Positions 36,088 through 48,009 of a DNA stretch of 64,000 nucleotides are shown piece by piece (position 1 is the stretch's first letter; every line of letters starts with the position of its first letter). The stretch comes from Carallia brachiata. Taxonomy: Eukaryota > Streptophyta > Magnoliopsida > Malpighiales > Rhizophoraceae. The notes below the pieces were generated by a model that saw only the letters and a list, made by a program, of their open reading frames with translations, was not told where the DNA came from and did no database searches. The translations under genes and the position numbers were made by a program. The DNA lies in assembly GCA_021464245.1 (NCBI GenBank), contig JADCRB010000016.1, positions 15,487,345-15,551,344 of the forward strand, written 5' to 3'.

Positions 36088-36926
36088 GCTCCAACAAATC
36101 CTTTTATTAATATAGTATTTAAAATTAGCAAGTATTGCTGTAGATGTTAAAAGTCTATCACCGCTTAAATAAAGGTTTTGAGTTCAAATTTCTGAAAATG
36201 TAGTCGCGTTAAATATTTGATGGGAGACCTTTGCAATCCTTTGAGGTCCTGTCTGAGTCGGTCCAAATTAATCAGCCTATTGGATTAAATACTGAACAGT
36301 CTTAGATAAAAAAAAAAAGTATTTGAATAAAATTTTTTAACAAGAAAAAATGCAGAAAAAGAAAATTAAATGAGAAAATTATTAGAAAAAATGAATATTT
36401 TTTATCATCTCTTATGTTTGAAAAAATGTGATAAAAAAGAGGAAAATTATAAATTTTTTTTGTTTAAAAAATAGTGGAAACTGGGAAAAATGAGTATTAA
36501 ATATATTAGAATAACAATTTTATCCTTAATAATAATTTTATTTAAATATTTTGTTTAGATCAAATTATAATTTTTAAATTTTATGAGAGATAATTGGGTC
36601 ATTGAATAAATTTAATAGGGAATTAACAATTTTTTTCTCATTTTTTGGAGGATTTGTTTTGGTAAACTAGAGAGGATTAGAAGAATTAAAAATTTTTCTC
36701 TCCCTATTTTTTAAATATTTTTTAAATATAGTAATTTATCTTAATTCTCTCACTTTTCTCTCTCTCCTTCCTTTTTTTCTCCACTGAAACACAATGTAAA
36801 GGTGAAAATAGTGGTGTAGAAATTCAATCCAAACTAATAAAGAAAAAAAAGGCTCCAACAAATCCTTTCATTAAAAGTGAAAACAACGGTGTGAAATTCA
36901 AATCCAAACCAATAAAAGAAAAAAAA
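36088..36926. repeat. split tandem repeat interrupted by about 690 bp
   Basis: Copy 2 (36851-36926) reads gctccaacaaatcctttcat, then gtgaaaacaacggtgtgaaa, then aattcaaatccaaacc. Copy 1 starts the same way at 36089 (gctccaacaaatccttttat), but its second half (gtgaaaatagtggtgtagaa) appears only at 36802. The sequence between them, about 36113-36798, is therefore inserted material. Confidence 0.7.
36127..36317 (+). mobile_element. SINE-like retroposon
   Basis: Box A-like tgtagatgttaaaag and box B-like gagttcaaatttc are followed by a body with gagtcggtccaaatt and an A11 tail (36308-36318). The flanks agtatttaaaatt (36114-36126) and agtatttgaataaaatt (36318-36334) resemble each other as a decayed target duplication. 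Confidence 0.6.
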
Positions 36927-36929
36927 TGT

Positions 36930-37880
36930 TAAATCACAAACTAAATTATTTTCTTAAATAATAATATTTAGTATGACGTGTTATTCCTGTTTTTCTAGTT
37001 TTTTAATTGAAGAAATTCTATTATGTGTTAAGATAGAAAACCACTTAATTAACCAAAAGTTTTTAGTCCATGCAACTCTGAAAATTAATTAACAAGGTAC
37101 CTCTCATTTTTCTCATTAGAATCACACATTTTTCACTCTTTAGATATGAACTTGAAATCTTTTTAAAAAAATGTCCACACTTGCTATTAAGATGTTTCTT
37201 AAGAACCTAAATAAACAAATTACATAATAGGTCATGTAAGTTTGGGACAACAAGTCACCAAAAAGATCGTAACTAACAAGCTTCTCTCTCGAAATATTGC
37301 ACTTTGTGATTATGTGAGAATTTTCGGACTCATCTTTCAGATAAAAAAGACCTTTAAATTGAGAAGAACCTTAAAAGGCTTGCCTAAAATAAACGAATTT
37401 TGTAAATTTCAAATTCTAATTAATTAAATTCCCCCATTCTAAGAAAAGTGGTGACTCGTGAAAATTTCACGAAAATATATCAGATATATTTTAGAATTAA
37501 GTTCAATTATCATGTTTTAGTACCAATACAAAATAAAGATTTATTTTATAATTCAACTATTAAAGCAATAAAGCTGGTCTAACAAAAATAAATACAAATT
37601 ATTAATGACATTGATCCCTTTGTTTCTGAGCTTGGGGCTCATACATGCATGGAATTTTGGTCGTTCAATTCATTAATTACCGGAAGGTGAAACATTATTA
37701 TGCAGACTAAAGTGCGCAAAGCATCAAAGTGTCGCCATTAACGCCGAACCAATAAGTAATAAATTCGACATGTACCTCAAATTAATTTTCCAACTGGAAC
37801 CCGAAAGAGTTCTAACGTCTTGTGTTGGAACTTACACTGTAATTGGCAAAGCAGAACAAAAGAAAAAGAAAGGAAAACAC
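36930..37880. other. intergenic, nothing recognised
   Basis: AT-rich sequence. Short open frames (37242-37427) lack coding character. Confidence 0.4.
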
Positions 37881-37884
37881 AGAA

Positions 37885-38535
37885 TTCAACGCATTTTTGG
37901 GTGTTTGGAAAAATTGAAATGAAATTGTAAGAAAAGTGGTACAGTACAGTACCACTGTCCTGTTGTACAGTATTTTGAGAAAAATTTTTTTAAAAAAAGT
38001 GAAATTACTTAAATACCCCAACCTATCATTTAACTTAACCCACCCATTTTCCCTTTGTCATTTCTGTGAACATGGATTGAACTTCCTTTTGTGCTCAACA
38101 ACCTTAGCCGTTCTTCATCTTTCAGCCACAACCCCATCGTCTTCAACGATTGGACCAAAATCCAACTTGTCATCAAGCTCTCTGCTCTCTAACGAGGGTT
38201 GCAGTGCTTCTTCTTCAGTATTTTTGTTGTGCAGAACAAGCTACAGCGACAGCAGTGGAACGAGGCGTTCAAGTTAACAAACATAAATTTGGATTCATAA
38301 ATTTAACGAGGCGTTCAAGTTAACAAACATACATTTGGAACACACATGTGGAACAAAAAAACATAAACTAATGACAAGGGTAATTTAGTTATTTCACATT
38401 CTAAATATATCTTTTCACTTTTTATTCATTTTCTTTCTCACATTTTTTCATATATCTAAATAATAGATTCATTCATTTTTCTTTCTTACAAATTTATTTT
38501 CTAATCATTTTCTTTCCGACTAAAATTCCACTATC
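37885..38535. mobile_element. possible MITE-like element with a GC-richer core
   Basis: Purine-rich left flank (gtttggaaaaattgaaatga) and pyrimidine-rich right flank (cattttctttccgactaaaa) are roughly inverse. The core at 38060-38280 is GC-richer with a 113-codon open frame of no known family. It holds a 45-bp tandem repeat (aacgaggcgttcaagttaac at 38259 and 38304). Confidence 0.3.
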
Positions 38536-38539
38536 CAAT

Positions 38540-41500
38540 TATTGAGTTGGTCACAATTAAAATCATTATTATTATCAACTTTGATGGGTAGAATTATTGC
38601 GCTAAATTATTGACGCATTGTTTATTATACGCCGGAGGAGAAACGCCAGTCGCTGGACGACTTGGACTCGCAAGCTAAGAGTAAATGAAAGGTTTGCAAC
38701 AATATTTATTCAACAATATAATATGTAAAAGATAATAAAATAATTTTTCTTCTATTCCTTTATTTATTTATAAAATTAAGTAAAATATAATTATTTCGTA
38801 CTTATTATTAAAATAACCTTATATAACTCATTTTTTATATGGTATAAATAAATATGTAATTCACTTAATAACAACTAATAATTTATTTAAATATAATTAT
38901 TTAATAATTTGTATCATTATATATCTATATATTCCTAATAAAATTATACTTACTAAATTTTTTTTAATTATGTTTTAGTTGCTCTCTATCATTTCTATCT
39001 AATTAAAAAAAAAAAAAAGAAGAATGAAAAAAAAAAGCCAGAGTGAATAAATATGGTGGATGTGATAACAAAAGTGAGCAATTGCCAACGAAATTAATGC
39101 TTCATCTGCCCACGACAAACAAGGAAGCGGGTCAAAATGATCATGATAGCGTCAGACAGATGCATTAAAGAATACTATTTAAATTACCACTTAACAATAA
39201 TTTAATAATAATTTAATAATTTTTTTACTTAATATTTAAATTCAAATCCCAATAATCATGTTTTGAAAATAATGTACTTCTTAAACCATTAATTTGAGTG
39301 TGTTTGTGTGGGTTAATTCTAAACTTAATAATTACTACAATAAATTTGGAAGATGTTCACTAGTTCTACTAGTGTTTAGATAGTGAGTTTATTCTTACAA
39401 ATTAGATTGAATAAAATACACATACGAGAATTATTCTGATCTTAATCTATAAATCTAGTGATAAACATACTTATAATCAAATTTTTTTTTTTTTTTTAAA
39501 GAATATTGTCTAAATTGATGATTAAATCTTTTTTTTTTTTAGGATACTGCCTAGTTGTGGAAGGTATATTTTTTATTAGAGAATTAAAATTAAAATTTTA
39601 ATTTTTTTAATCTACTAGATGATAGGCTACCATTTCTGTTGAAAAAAAAAATTAATAGCTTATTTGGAGAAGTTAGAGAAAGTTAGCGAGGAAAAGAAAA
39701 TATTATTTTTATTATTTTTTAAAAAAATTCTTTCTCATAATTTTATTTTCTATTCAAATAACTTATTTTTTTATAATTTTTTCTTTCATAAATTATAATT
39801 TAATTTTTTAATTATTTTTTTTACGACTTTTTTTTCTATTCAAAGAATTTATTTTCTTCACAATTTTTTGTCTTACATATTACTATTTATTTTTCTTTCT
39901 CATAATTTTCTTTTCACAATTTTCTCTATTTATTTAAATAATTTTATTTTCTTAAATTCTTTCTTATTCTTTTTTTTTCTTACATTTCTCTTTATCTAAA
40001 CACGTTATAAATCTTCTTTTTTCAATAATGAATCACTGTATTTATTCTTTTCTTTTTCTTACATTTCTCCAGTCTCACCACTGGAGGCAACACCGCTTTA
40101 GATATTTCTGAGACATTATTTATTTATATGTTTATTTCTTTTTTTTTATCAATAAATCATCCGAGAAAGCAAATAGTAGGGGTTTGAACCGTATATTGTT
40201 TGAACAGTCAAATAGCAAATAGGGTAAGAGCAGAAAATTTGACTTTGAGTTTTCACTCGGTTTTGGATAGGGTACGAAAATTGTTCTGAAAATCTTCTAA
40301 AATCATCATCAAGGCCAGCTCCGAGCCTCCGATTCAAGAAAATAATATGAACCCAACAGAGATGATTGTCAAAGAAAGACGGGTCGTATTGAATAATTCC
40401 AAATCTAAAAGCATAGTATTTATTATTATTTATTATTGAAGGTAACAACTTAACGATCTTTTAATGTATTTTTTTTAGTATTAACTTATATTTCAGTTTT
40501 AATATTTGTACTTTCTTTTATGATAAGAATATTCAGTGTAAATAAAATATATGAGTTTAAAATTTGTTAACACAATAATTAAACTTAGAAGATGTTCATT
40601 TTAAGTTCAGTAATATTTTAGAAGTGATTTTTTTTATAAAAAATTATGAATTTTTCTTATAAAAGAGATTAAATGAGAATAATAACGATCAAAAGACTAA
40701 TTTTAACTTAAAATTTTGATAATTATTATATTGAAGTGATTTTTTATTGTTAAAAAAAGTATTCAATGTCACAAAATCTTCCAGAAGACTACCTCGTGAG
40801 AAATCGGGATCACGAAGGCTAGTTGACATTTGATTGGTAAAACTTTCAGTATTTGTTCAAGATGTTCACCATTATTTTTGTCTTTTTCCTTAAAAAAAAT
40901 AGAAACTATAAGTAAAGCCTACATTGTCATAAAAATTGTAATAATTACACTGTATAATAGATTAAATTTTTATATTAAATTTATAAAAAAATAAATTTTA
41001 GAGCACTTAATAAGGGTTATCAGTTTTTTACACAATTATATAGTGTTCACCATGATTTAAATATAGGAAAACATCTCAATGGGAATCAACATCAAGTGCA
41101 TATCAAATTAAAAAAAAAAAACAAGAAAGGGATAGGAACAAAAAAATTGATAGAGATTTAGAAATTGGAATCATGCCAGGAATTAAAAAACGCAATGGGT
41201 GACTAAGGGTGTGAACACATTCATATGCTTTGAAACATTTGGCTTCGTTCTTTATAGTTTTTATATATTTCCAACTGTTGAAGGCCTTCATTGTGGGAAA
41301 TTGAATATTTCAATTTTGGAAAGTCAGCATCCACATCTGAGGTCCCATTAGTTTCTTCCAAAATGACAGAAAGGCCTTGCTCATGATTATTTGTTCAGTC
41401 CCGTGACTCAGTCAACAAAAAACACAGTGCATCATTTTCAAATGACTACTGCCATACGAAGAACAACAAATAATGGGTAATTGATAGGTGGAGGCATGGG

Positions 41501-41865
41501 GTTTGCTCTCGAATTTGCAGGGAAGATACTTGATCTTAATTGCTGCATTAAATTGACCCAAAAATAAATAAGAAATAGAGAATAAAAATGACGAACGTAT
41601 ATACGAATTTGCTGTGAAAACTTAGATTTTATTAGTGTGTAGGTTATATACTAAATGTTAAGCACAGTTATCGTAAAAAGAATTAACTTAACACAATTTA
41701 TTGTGATTGAATTCGATTAAATATAATTGGTATTTTTTTTCTTATTTCTTGCTTGGATTCATGGTGTCATAATTGAGTAAATTTTCTCTTAAATAGATTA
41801 TTTCATTTCATATTAAAATTGTTTAAAATTACATTAGAAAACGTTACATTACATCCTCCACAAAC
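38540..41865. other. intergenic, very AT-rich, no gene seen
   Basis: Many T- and A-runs (39481-39500, 39530-39540). A long pyrimidine-rich stretch (39690-40000) is probably MITE or retroelement debris. The minus-strand frame at 40149-40448 has no recognisable domain. Confidence 0.4.
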
Positions 41866-41870
41866 ATAGT

Positions 41871-41965
41871 AAAAGCGTTCTATAATTTTGTCGTAGAGGC
41901 TTTTACCTTTGTTGTCCACTTAGCAAAAGCGTTTTATAACTTTTGTCATAGAGACCTTTACCTTT
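41871..41965. repeat. two-copy tandem repeat, period about 53 bp
   Basis: aaaagcgttctataattttg (41871) recurs as aaaagcgttttataactttt (41924); both continue into tagag[g/a]c.tttaccttt. Confidence 0.75.
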
Positions 41966-41981
41966 CGAGTTGGTTGTATTT

Positions 41982-42448
41982 TTTTTTTTTTTAATGCTAA
42001 CAAGAGAAATTAAGAAAGAAAAAGAAACTAGAAAACAAAGAAAAACTAGCTTCCCCCTAAGCAAAGCAAAATCATATCAGCCGTGAAAGGAAAATTGTAC
42101 GTGGACGGGAGAGAGTAGACACGGAAGTTGATTTGTCTGTTTATTTGTGTAATTGACTGAATTATTTGTGTAATAAATTTTTATTTTTTGTAACAAAAAA
42201 ATAGATAATTTTTTTTAAAATTTTATTATAATAATTAAAAATTTTATTATACAAATAAATCTATCAATTGTACAAATAAATATCCGCGCCAACTCTTCAT
42301 TTATTATCCTGCGTCCACGTAATTGGGTCCAGTGTGAAAAAGCTCTACATCTCAGTTAGTGGTGTTTCCCAAATTTCGAAACCTTTTCTCTGCCTACACC
42401 AAAGTTTGTAATGAAGTCTCCACAGTATTTAACTTTCCTAAAACATGC
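41982..42448 (-). mobile_element. retroposed sequence with poly-A tail and 17-bp target duplication
   Basis: The 17-mer tcgagttggttgtattt occurs exactly at 41965-41981 and 42449-42465. The enclosed 467 bases begin with a T run, which is the poly-A tail of a minus-strand copy. This is the signature of LINE-mediated retroposition. I recognise no SINE promoter and no protein frame in the body, so the source transcript is unknown. Confidence 0.8.
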
Positions 42449-42465
42449 TCGAGTTGGTTGTATTT

Positions 42466-43866
42466 ATATAATATTAGCGTAGTCATATTTTATTTAATAA
42501 TATTAATAATAATTTTTTTTTAATTTAGTTGTTTAACAATTAATATGACTTTAATCCCACCACAAAAAGAAACCCACTCCTACCGAGTATTTTCCTTGTT
42601 CTCATTGGCCACTTCAACGGGATCCTTAAATCCAATGAGAGAATGACTAAACAAAGAAAACCCACAAAAGAAATGATTGTAGCTGGCTCTTTTCCTTTAT
42701 TCTATTCTAGTTGGATCGCTAACTAAAGGAGGCTTGTTAGGTGCGTGAACGTTGGTCCGCCATCATTCTTCATCGCCATTTCAGGAAAGGAAAAAAAAAA
42801 CATAGTGGAATTGGAACCGAAATAAGAAGGCATTGGAATGTGAACCAAAGAAAAAGAACAAAAACCGCGTTTTCGCTCTCTGAAAAATACAAAATATCAC
42901 AAACACAATTGCCCGTGGCCAGCCATTTGTCACGCCGAGTCAATTACTTGGGAGACTTTTGTACGGCAAAAGAAAGTTGTTTGGTTGGAATGTTAAAACT
43001 TGAGATCGGAACTAGACTTAACGTGTACCATATGAAAACGGTGGAATAGCTCGGTGTGGAGTAATTGTGAAAAAAAAAAAAAAGGATATGGCTTCCTAAT
43101 AAAGTTTTACCATAAAACGTCTCTTGGAAAATGTTGTCAAATATTTTCTTTTGGAAAATGTTAGGAGGGGATTGGTATATAGACGAGAGAATGAAGCGGT
43201 GAAAAAAAAGAGAAAATTATCTCATGTGTATATTTTTTATAATTATATTATATATAAATTTTATCAATTTATATATATAAGTTATATTAAAAAAATTTAT
43301 AAAAATTTATAAAATTTAAAATTAAAATTAATAAATAATAAATTTATAAATAATATATAAGACTGTTAATTATATCCTCATCCTGTGTATCCTCATTCCA
43401 ACCATTCGTTGTTTACTGTGCTACAGCTATAGGATCAAACGGACAGATCAGTGAAAGTGAGTTAGCAAGCAGTGGGCCTAAAAAGAGAGGCAAAACAAAA
43501 AAGAAAGAGTGGTGGGACCCATAAAGAGGGAGGCAAGTGATCGGTGGTAGGACCCACAAAGAGAGACTTTAAAAGGTAAAAAATGATGTGAAAACAGATA
43601 AAATGAAGCGTACACACTAATATCATAATTAAGACAGGCTGAAATGCGCAAGTATTATATATTTATTTTTGATAAAAAAAATTTATTATAAATATATTAA
43701 TTATTATAATTGTGAAAAGAAGTCAAGGTAATTTTTGTATTTTAATGTCTCTTTCAATAACTCTTAAATGAGTTAACTTACTATTTGAGTATCAGTAAAT
43801 TAAGTATGATTTTATTATTAGAGACTACGACAATTATTAAGGCAGACTCTCGTGCCACGCTTCAAC
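42466..43866. other. intergenic, nothing recognised
   Basis: Contains short purine-rich repeats (gtgggaccca near 43513, gtaggaccca near 43546). The frame at 42741-43049 has no family resemblance. Confidence 0.35.
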
Positions 43867-43867
43867 A

Positions 43868-43984
43868 CTTTTTTTACAGAATGCTGACACCCAGCATTGG
43901 CTAAGGGGGAGCACGCACACAAGAGTTCTAACCCTGATCATTAGCGTAGAAATACGCTGACTTACTACTGAACTACCATATTAA
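43868..43984 (-). mobile_element. tRNA-derived SINE
   Basis: The minus strand begins ATGGTAGTTCAGTAGTAAG (box A, close to the tRNA TGGTAGCTCAGT form), has box B-like GGGTTAGAACTC, and ends in a short A tail (plus-strand T run near 43869-43875). Target duplication not resolved. Confidence 0.65.
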
Positions 43985-43989
43985 ATAGT

Positions 43990-44650
43990 AGTATTATATA
44001 TTTGATAGTTTTAAATATTTGTTTGAACATTTTTCTTACTCTTCATTTGTATTTTACTTATGTTTGTATATAATATATTTTTTCGTTTAGCAAAATAAAA
44101 GTGGGCAGATTTTGTGTGGAACTTACTAAGTAAGAATTTTATTAATAGTTATTTGAATATGTTAAGCATAAGTAAAAAAAAAAATTGTAAGAAAGTAACT
44201 CTTTGTTTAGATAATGAGAGAAATTGAAGAGAAAGAAAAAATTAATTATATCAAATAATTAAAATGCGGTTTTTTCTTTTTTGGTTGAATATTGACACAA
44301 CTACACGTATTATGGGTATTTTTGTCATTTTATTATTCTCCTCATTTCTGGTGTCTTGCGGCCTTTAATTGTAGTAAAAAAAAAGAGAGAGAAAAAATGA
44401 ATTGTGGGCCCATTAATAATACTGTTCATACAGTAAAGAATCGCGATTCTATCACCATTTTTGTGTCCAAATATAAAAAAGAAAAAAACTCTTTCCACCT
44501 CAATTCTTTCTTTACTAGCTTTTCCAATCCGAACATAACATAAGTGCAACATCGCTTCTCCGTGTTTTTTATATAAATTTTTTTTGGTACTAAATTTCAG
44601 TATTTAAAAATTATATTAAATTCTAACTAATTTAGTTTGAATCAAAAGGA
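43990..44650. other. intergenic, nothing recognised
   Basis: AT-rich sequence without supported features. Confidence 0.4.
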
Positions 44651-44668
44651 TTATTAAGGAGCAAAGTT

Positions 44669-45008
44669 CTTTCAATGCATATTTTTTTCAATACGCAAGA
44701 TTTGAAAGTAAATTTTACTTAAGGAAAACTGAACTGTACCAAGTAATGTTTTGTATTTTCGGGCCAAAAACCTTGATGTGGTCGGGTTGGGCCAAATTTT
44801 TGAGTCTGTTCTTAATCTACAGGGCCAATAATGTAAAATTCAAGCTTAAATTCATCATTAGATGACAAAACTCTCTCAATACATATTTTTTTAATACATA
44901 AGGTTCAAATATTAGATTTTATTCAAGGAAATCAAACTGTATCAGTAATGTTTTGTCTTTTCGGCCAAAAACCTTGATGTGGTCGGGTTGGGCCAAATTT
45001 TGGGCCTG
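44669..45008. repeat. two-copy direct repeat, period about 203 bp
   Basis: Both copies contain tttcaatgcatatttttttc (44669; variant at 44873), tagtaatgttttgt variants, and the identical block ccttgatgtggtcgggttgg followed by gccaaattttt. The second copy runs directly into the LINE fragment. Confidence 0.85.
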
Positions 45009-45029
45009 AATACCCTATTTATTTTATCC

Positions 45030-45705
45030 TTTCACGGTTCAAAGAAATGCAAATACTCTATGATCCTGGCCCAATGCCACCTCAATCACTTCCCACCTAT
45101 CCACAGTTCATTGCTTGGTCACCCCCATCCGGTGATTGGGTTGCTTTAAATACAGATGGTGCTGCTAAAGGGCACTACTATTTGGCTAGTGCAGGTGGTG
45201 TCTTGAGGGATTTAAACGGTAAACAGCTTGGTGGGTTTGCTTATAATATTGGTCGATGCTCGGCTCTAACAGCAGAATTATGGGGCATTCTTGATGGCTT
45301 GGACTTTGATTGGCAGTGTGGCCATAGAAAGGTTTATTTGCAAGTGGGATTCCATGGTAGTCTTGCACTGTATTAAAAAAAGAGTTTCTCAATTCCACCC
45401 CCAATTCAACTTGATTCAGCACGTTCGCGATTTATTAAGTCGTAACTGGTCTATCAAACTCCACCGTATACATTGTGAAGGAAATATAGCTCATTGGATG
45501 GTTAATTTTGCTCTTTCTGTAGAGTTGGGTTTTCACATTTATCATGAACCACTCCCTCAGGTAGTGCAATTGCTTAAGCAAGATTCTCTGGGAGTCCATT
45601 GGCCAAGGCATGGTCTTTTTTAGCATCTGTGAATGTATTCTTTTTTTGTTTTGTTTGGATATAATACCTTCCCTATTGATAATAATAATAATAATAATAA
45701 TAATC
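45030..45705 (+). pseudogene. 5'-truncated LINE, RNase H-like domain and 3' tail
   Basis: The frame at 45047-45376 reads WVALNTDGAAKG, GGVLRDLNGKQLGGFAYNIG and ALTAELWGILDGLD, and a second frame (45291-45623) continues with DSMVVLHCIKKR, HCEGNIAHWMVNFAL and onward. Together these are the RNase H-like (RVT_3) C-terminus of a plant LINE. The frames are joined by a single-base shift near 45347 (caagtgggattcc). The element ends in an (ATA)n microsatellite (45679-45703), a usual kind of LINE tail. The reverse transcriptase region is missing. Confidence 0.8.
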
Positions 45706-45939
45706 CGGAGCCTAAGATGACTCGAGATAAGAAGAAAAGTCCACCGTGAGACGGATGGGCTATGACATCGGCGGTCCAGATCTGGTCCGTACTCGCAAAA
45801 TATCAACGGTCATGATTCCCGCCATCAGAAAATATCCAAACACTACTAAAAAGGAAAACAAAGCAAATCCCAACTAGCTAGCAGCCAAACGGATAACCCA
45901 GATCGATAGACTCATAGAAGTGCCACCAGATCACCGCCA

Positions 45940-48006
45940 ATGGCCGCCCTCGCACTCGGCATCGCCGCCGGCGCCACCACCACTGCAGTCATCTGTACAA
46001 GGCCAATTTCGCCCACGAACTACAGCTTAGAATCTCCTGCGTCGGATGGGTACCTACTCTCTCTCTCTCGCTCTCTCTCTCAGCAATTTCACAATCTTGT
46101 TTATCACTTTATCCGCACTGCTTACTTTGATTGAATAAGGATCCCGACGGCTTGTTCGGTCCTCCACAAACCGGCCACCTCGCGCGGCAGGAGTTGCGGA
46201 GACGGTTGGAGAGAGACGCTGAGGTTCGCGAGGCCTTTGAGCAACAAGTCCGCGAAGAGAAAGAGCGCCGCCGTGCCCTCCGCCAAGTAACTTACCGGAA
46301 TCCCGGCCTTTTTTTGCATTTCTTGGTCTAAAAAAAAGCATTTAAGTCGTTCTTTTCGTTTCTTGATGCACCTGATCGTTTTTCTGTGTATTTGAATCGA
46401 ATTAGTCTCGGATTTTACCGGATACTCCAGCGGAGCTGATAGAGTATTTTCTGGACACTGAAGCGCAAGATATCGAATTCGAAATCGCAAGGCTAAGGCG
46501 GCAGTCAGTGCTTTAACCTTTCTTGTATACATTCGTACTGTGCGGAATGTGTTTGATATTTTGCGTCTATTAAAAGTTTCATTGCTTCGTTAAGTCAACT
46601 TTGTGTTTGCGTTAGTGTTATAGTTAGTCTCGGGTCTCGGTATAAGTAAAGTCTATAATAAAGCTTTCCTCGGCTGGTAATGATGCTTGAGCTAAAAATT
46701 TCGCAGATTGAATGAAGAATTTTTCGCGCATCTACAGTTTGAACTGGGGCAGCTTCGATTTGCTGTTTCGAAAACTGAGGTTCGCACTTGAAATTAGATA
46801 TGAGGGTTGAATTCAATTTGCATAATTGAACGCAACACTATTTGCTATTGCTGATGGATTTTGTAGGATATGGAAGACAGATTGATTGAGTTGGAGCACT
46901 ACAGAAGGCTCTGCAGGAAGGAACAGGTCCACAGCCTTCAACAACTTTAGCTTATTTTGAATTTGTTATCGTTCCTGTTTACTAGAGGCTGACCAGACGC
47001 GATCTCTTCTCCTGTTACAGAAGCCTATGATAAAATGCAAATGGAACTTGTTACGGCAAAGGAAAGCCTAACCAAAATTTTGACATCAAAAGATGTAAAG
47101 GCAACTGTATGTCAATCATCAAATCTTTTCTCTAAATCTATTAGTTTGTTTTGCAGCTTAATTATGTTGAATTTGTGCCTTATGTTTGCCAATTTACCAT
47201 TGCAGTTGCTGGAGATGGTTGAGCTGAATCAACTCAATAGGTCCTTGTTGACACTTCTTGATGAAAATATAGCAAGTGCCAATCAAAATAGCCAGGTAAT
47301 TGCTGTTAAAAGTTGCAAGTAGTTTTTGTCCATTAATTGCGTTGTATACTGCATATTTGTGCTTGGTGCAGATAAGCAGCAGAGCCATGTTGAGAACGGT
47401 AATGAGGAGGCAAATCATATTTGAAAAAAATTTGCCGCATAAGAAATTGATAAAGGAACAGTTACAAAATCTATTATTTCTTTACCTTATTTCATCCTTA
47501 TCTTAACTCTGTCGTGAGTTTATGATCTGAAATTGAAAGCTATACATTCAATATGGAGCTGAAATTTATTTTGTTTCGCGTTAAGAAGTAACCCAAGCAG
47601 AGAGAATGGAAAGAAGAAGAATTGCTAAGATATAATAGAGGGACGCTTCTATTGATATTTTCAAATTGAAACTCCTATCATTGCAGTAATACATTGTTCT
47701 TTCTGTGCCAAAAAAATAAAAATAAAAATAAAATAGAAAAACCTGTGTCAAATAATGGTGTCAGCACTTTTCTCCATATACAAAACTGTATTTTCATGTT
47801 TCTAGTCGTTGGTCATTTGTTTTCTTCTTCTTCCCCCCCCCCCCCCCCCCTTCTCCATCGGCACAATACCCATTGATTGTTTGTTTTAAGCCATAAGAAT
47901 AATTTCTTAAAATTCACCAATTAATTTGATTTGTAACTTGCAGAAAGAAGCAGCAGCTTTCATGGAAAAGCTTCGTGCAGCTGTTCTCAAGTACATGACA
48001 ATTTAG
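45940..48006 (+). pseudogene. conserved plant coiled-coil protein, probably plastid-targeted, with frame lesions
   Basis: Exons found: 45940-46049, 46140-46286, 46406-46503, 46707-46779, 46862(approx)-46926, 47021-47106, 47206-47295, 47944-48006. The N-terminus MAALALGIAAGATTTAVICT resembles a transit peptide. The body is a charged, helical, coiled-coil-like protein (DPDGLFGPPQTGHLARQELR, LPDTPAELIEYFLDTEAQDI, LNEEFFAHLQFELGQLRFAV, ELVTAKESLTKILTSKDVKA, MEKLRAAVLKYMTI). I recognise it as a conserved plant protein of unknown function. Two joins fail. Exon 1 ends in phase 2 while exon 2 must be entered in phase 0. Exon 5 lacks one base after the LIELE codons, so the expected ALQKALQEGT helix is replaced and exon 6 then reaches a stop. 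All other joins are in phase. It is either a recent pseudogene or a gene with two base-level sequence errors. Confidence 0.7.
47833..47850. repeat. C18 homopolymer
   Basis: Eighteen cytosines in a row in the last intron of the preceding gene. The length is probably uncertain, as such runs sequence poorly. Confidence 0.8.
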
Positions 48007-48009
48007 AAC

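Noticed and set aside
46140..46532. 136-codon minus-strand frame over the coiled-coil gene
   Set aside because: Shadow of exons 2-3; the plus strand shows clear conserved protein and splice sites.
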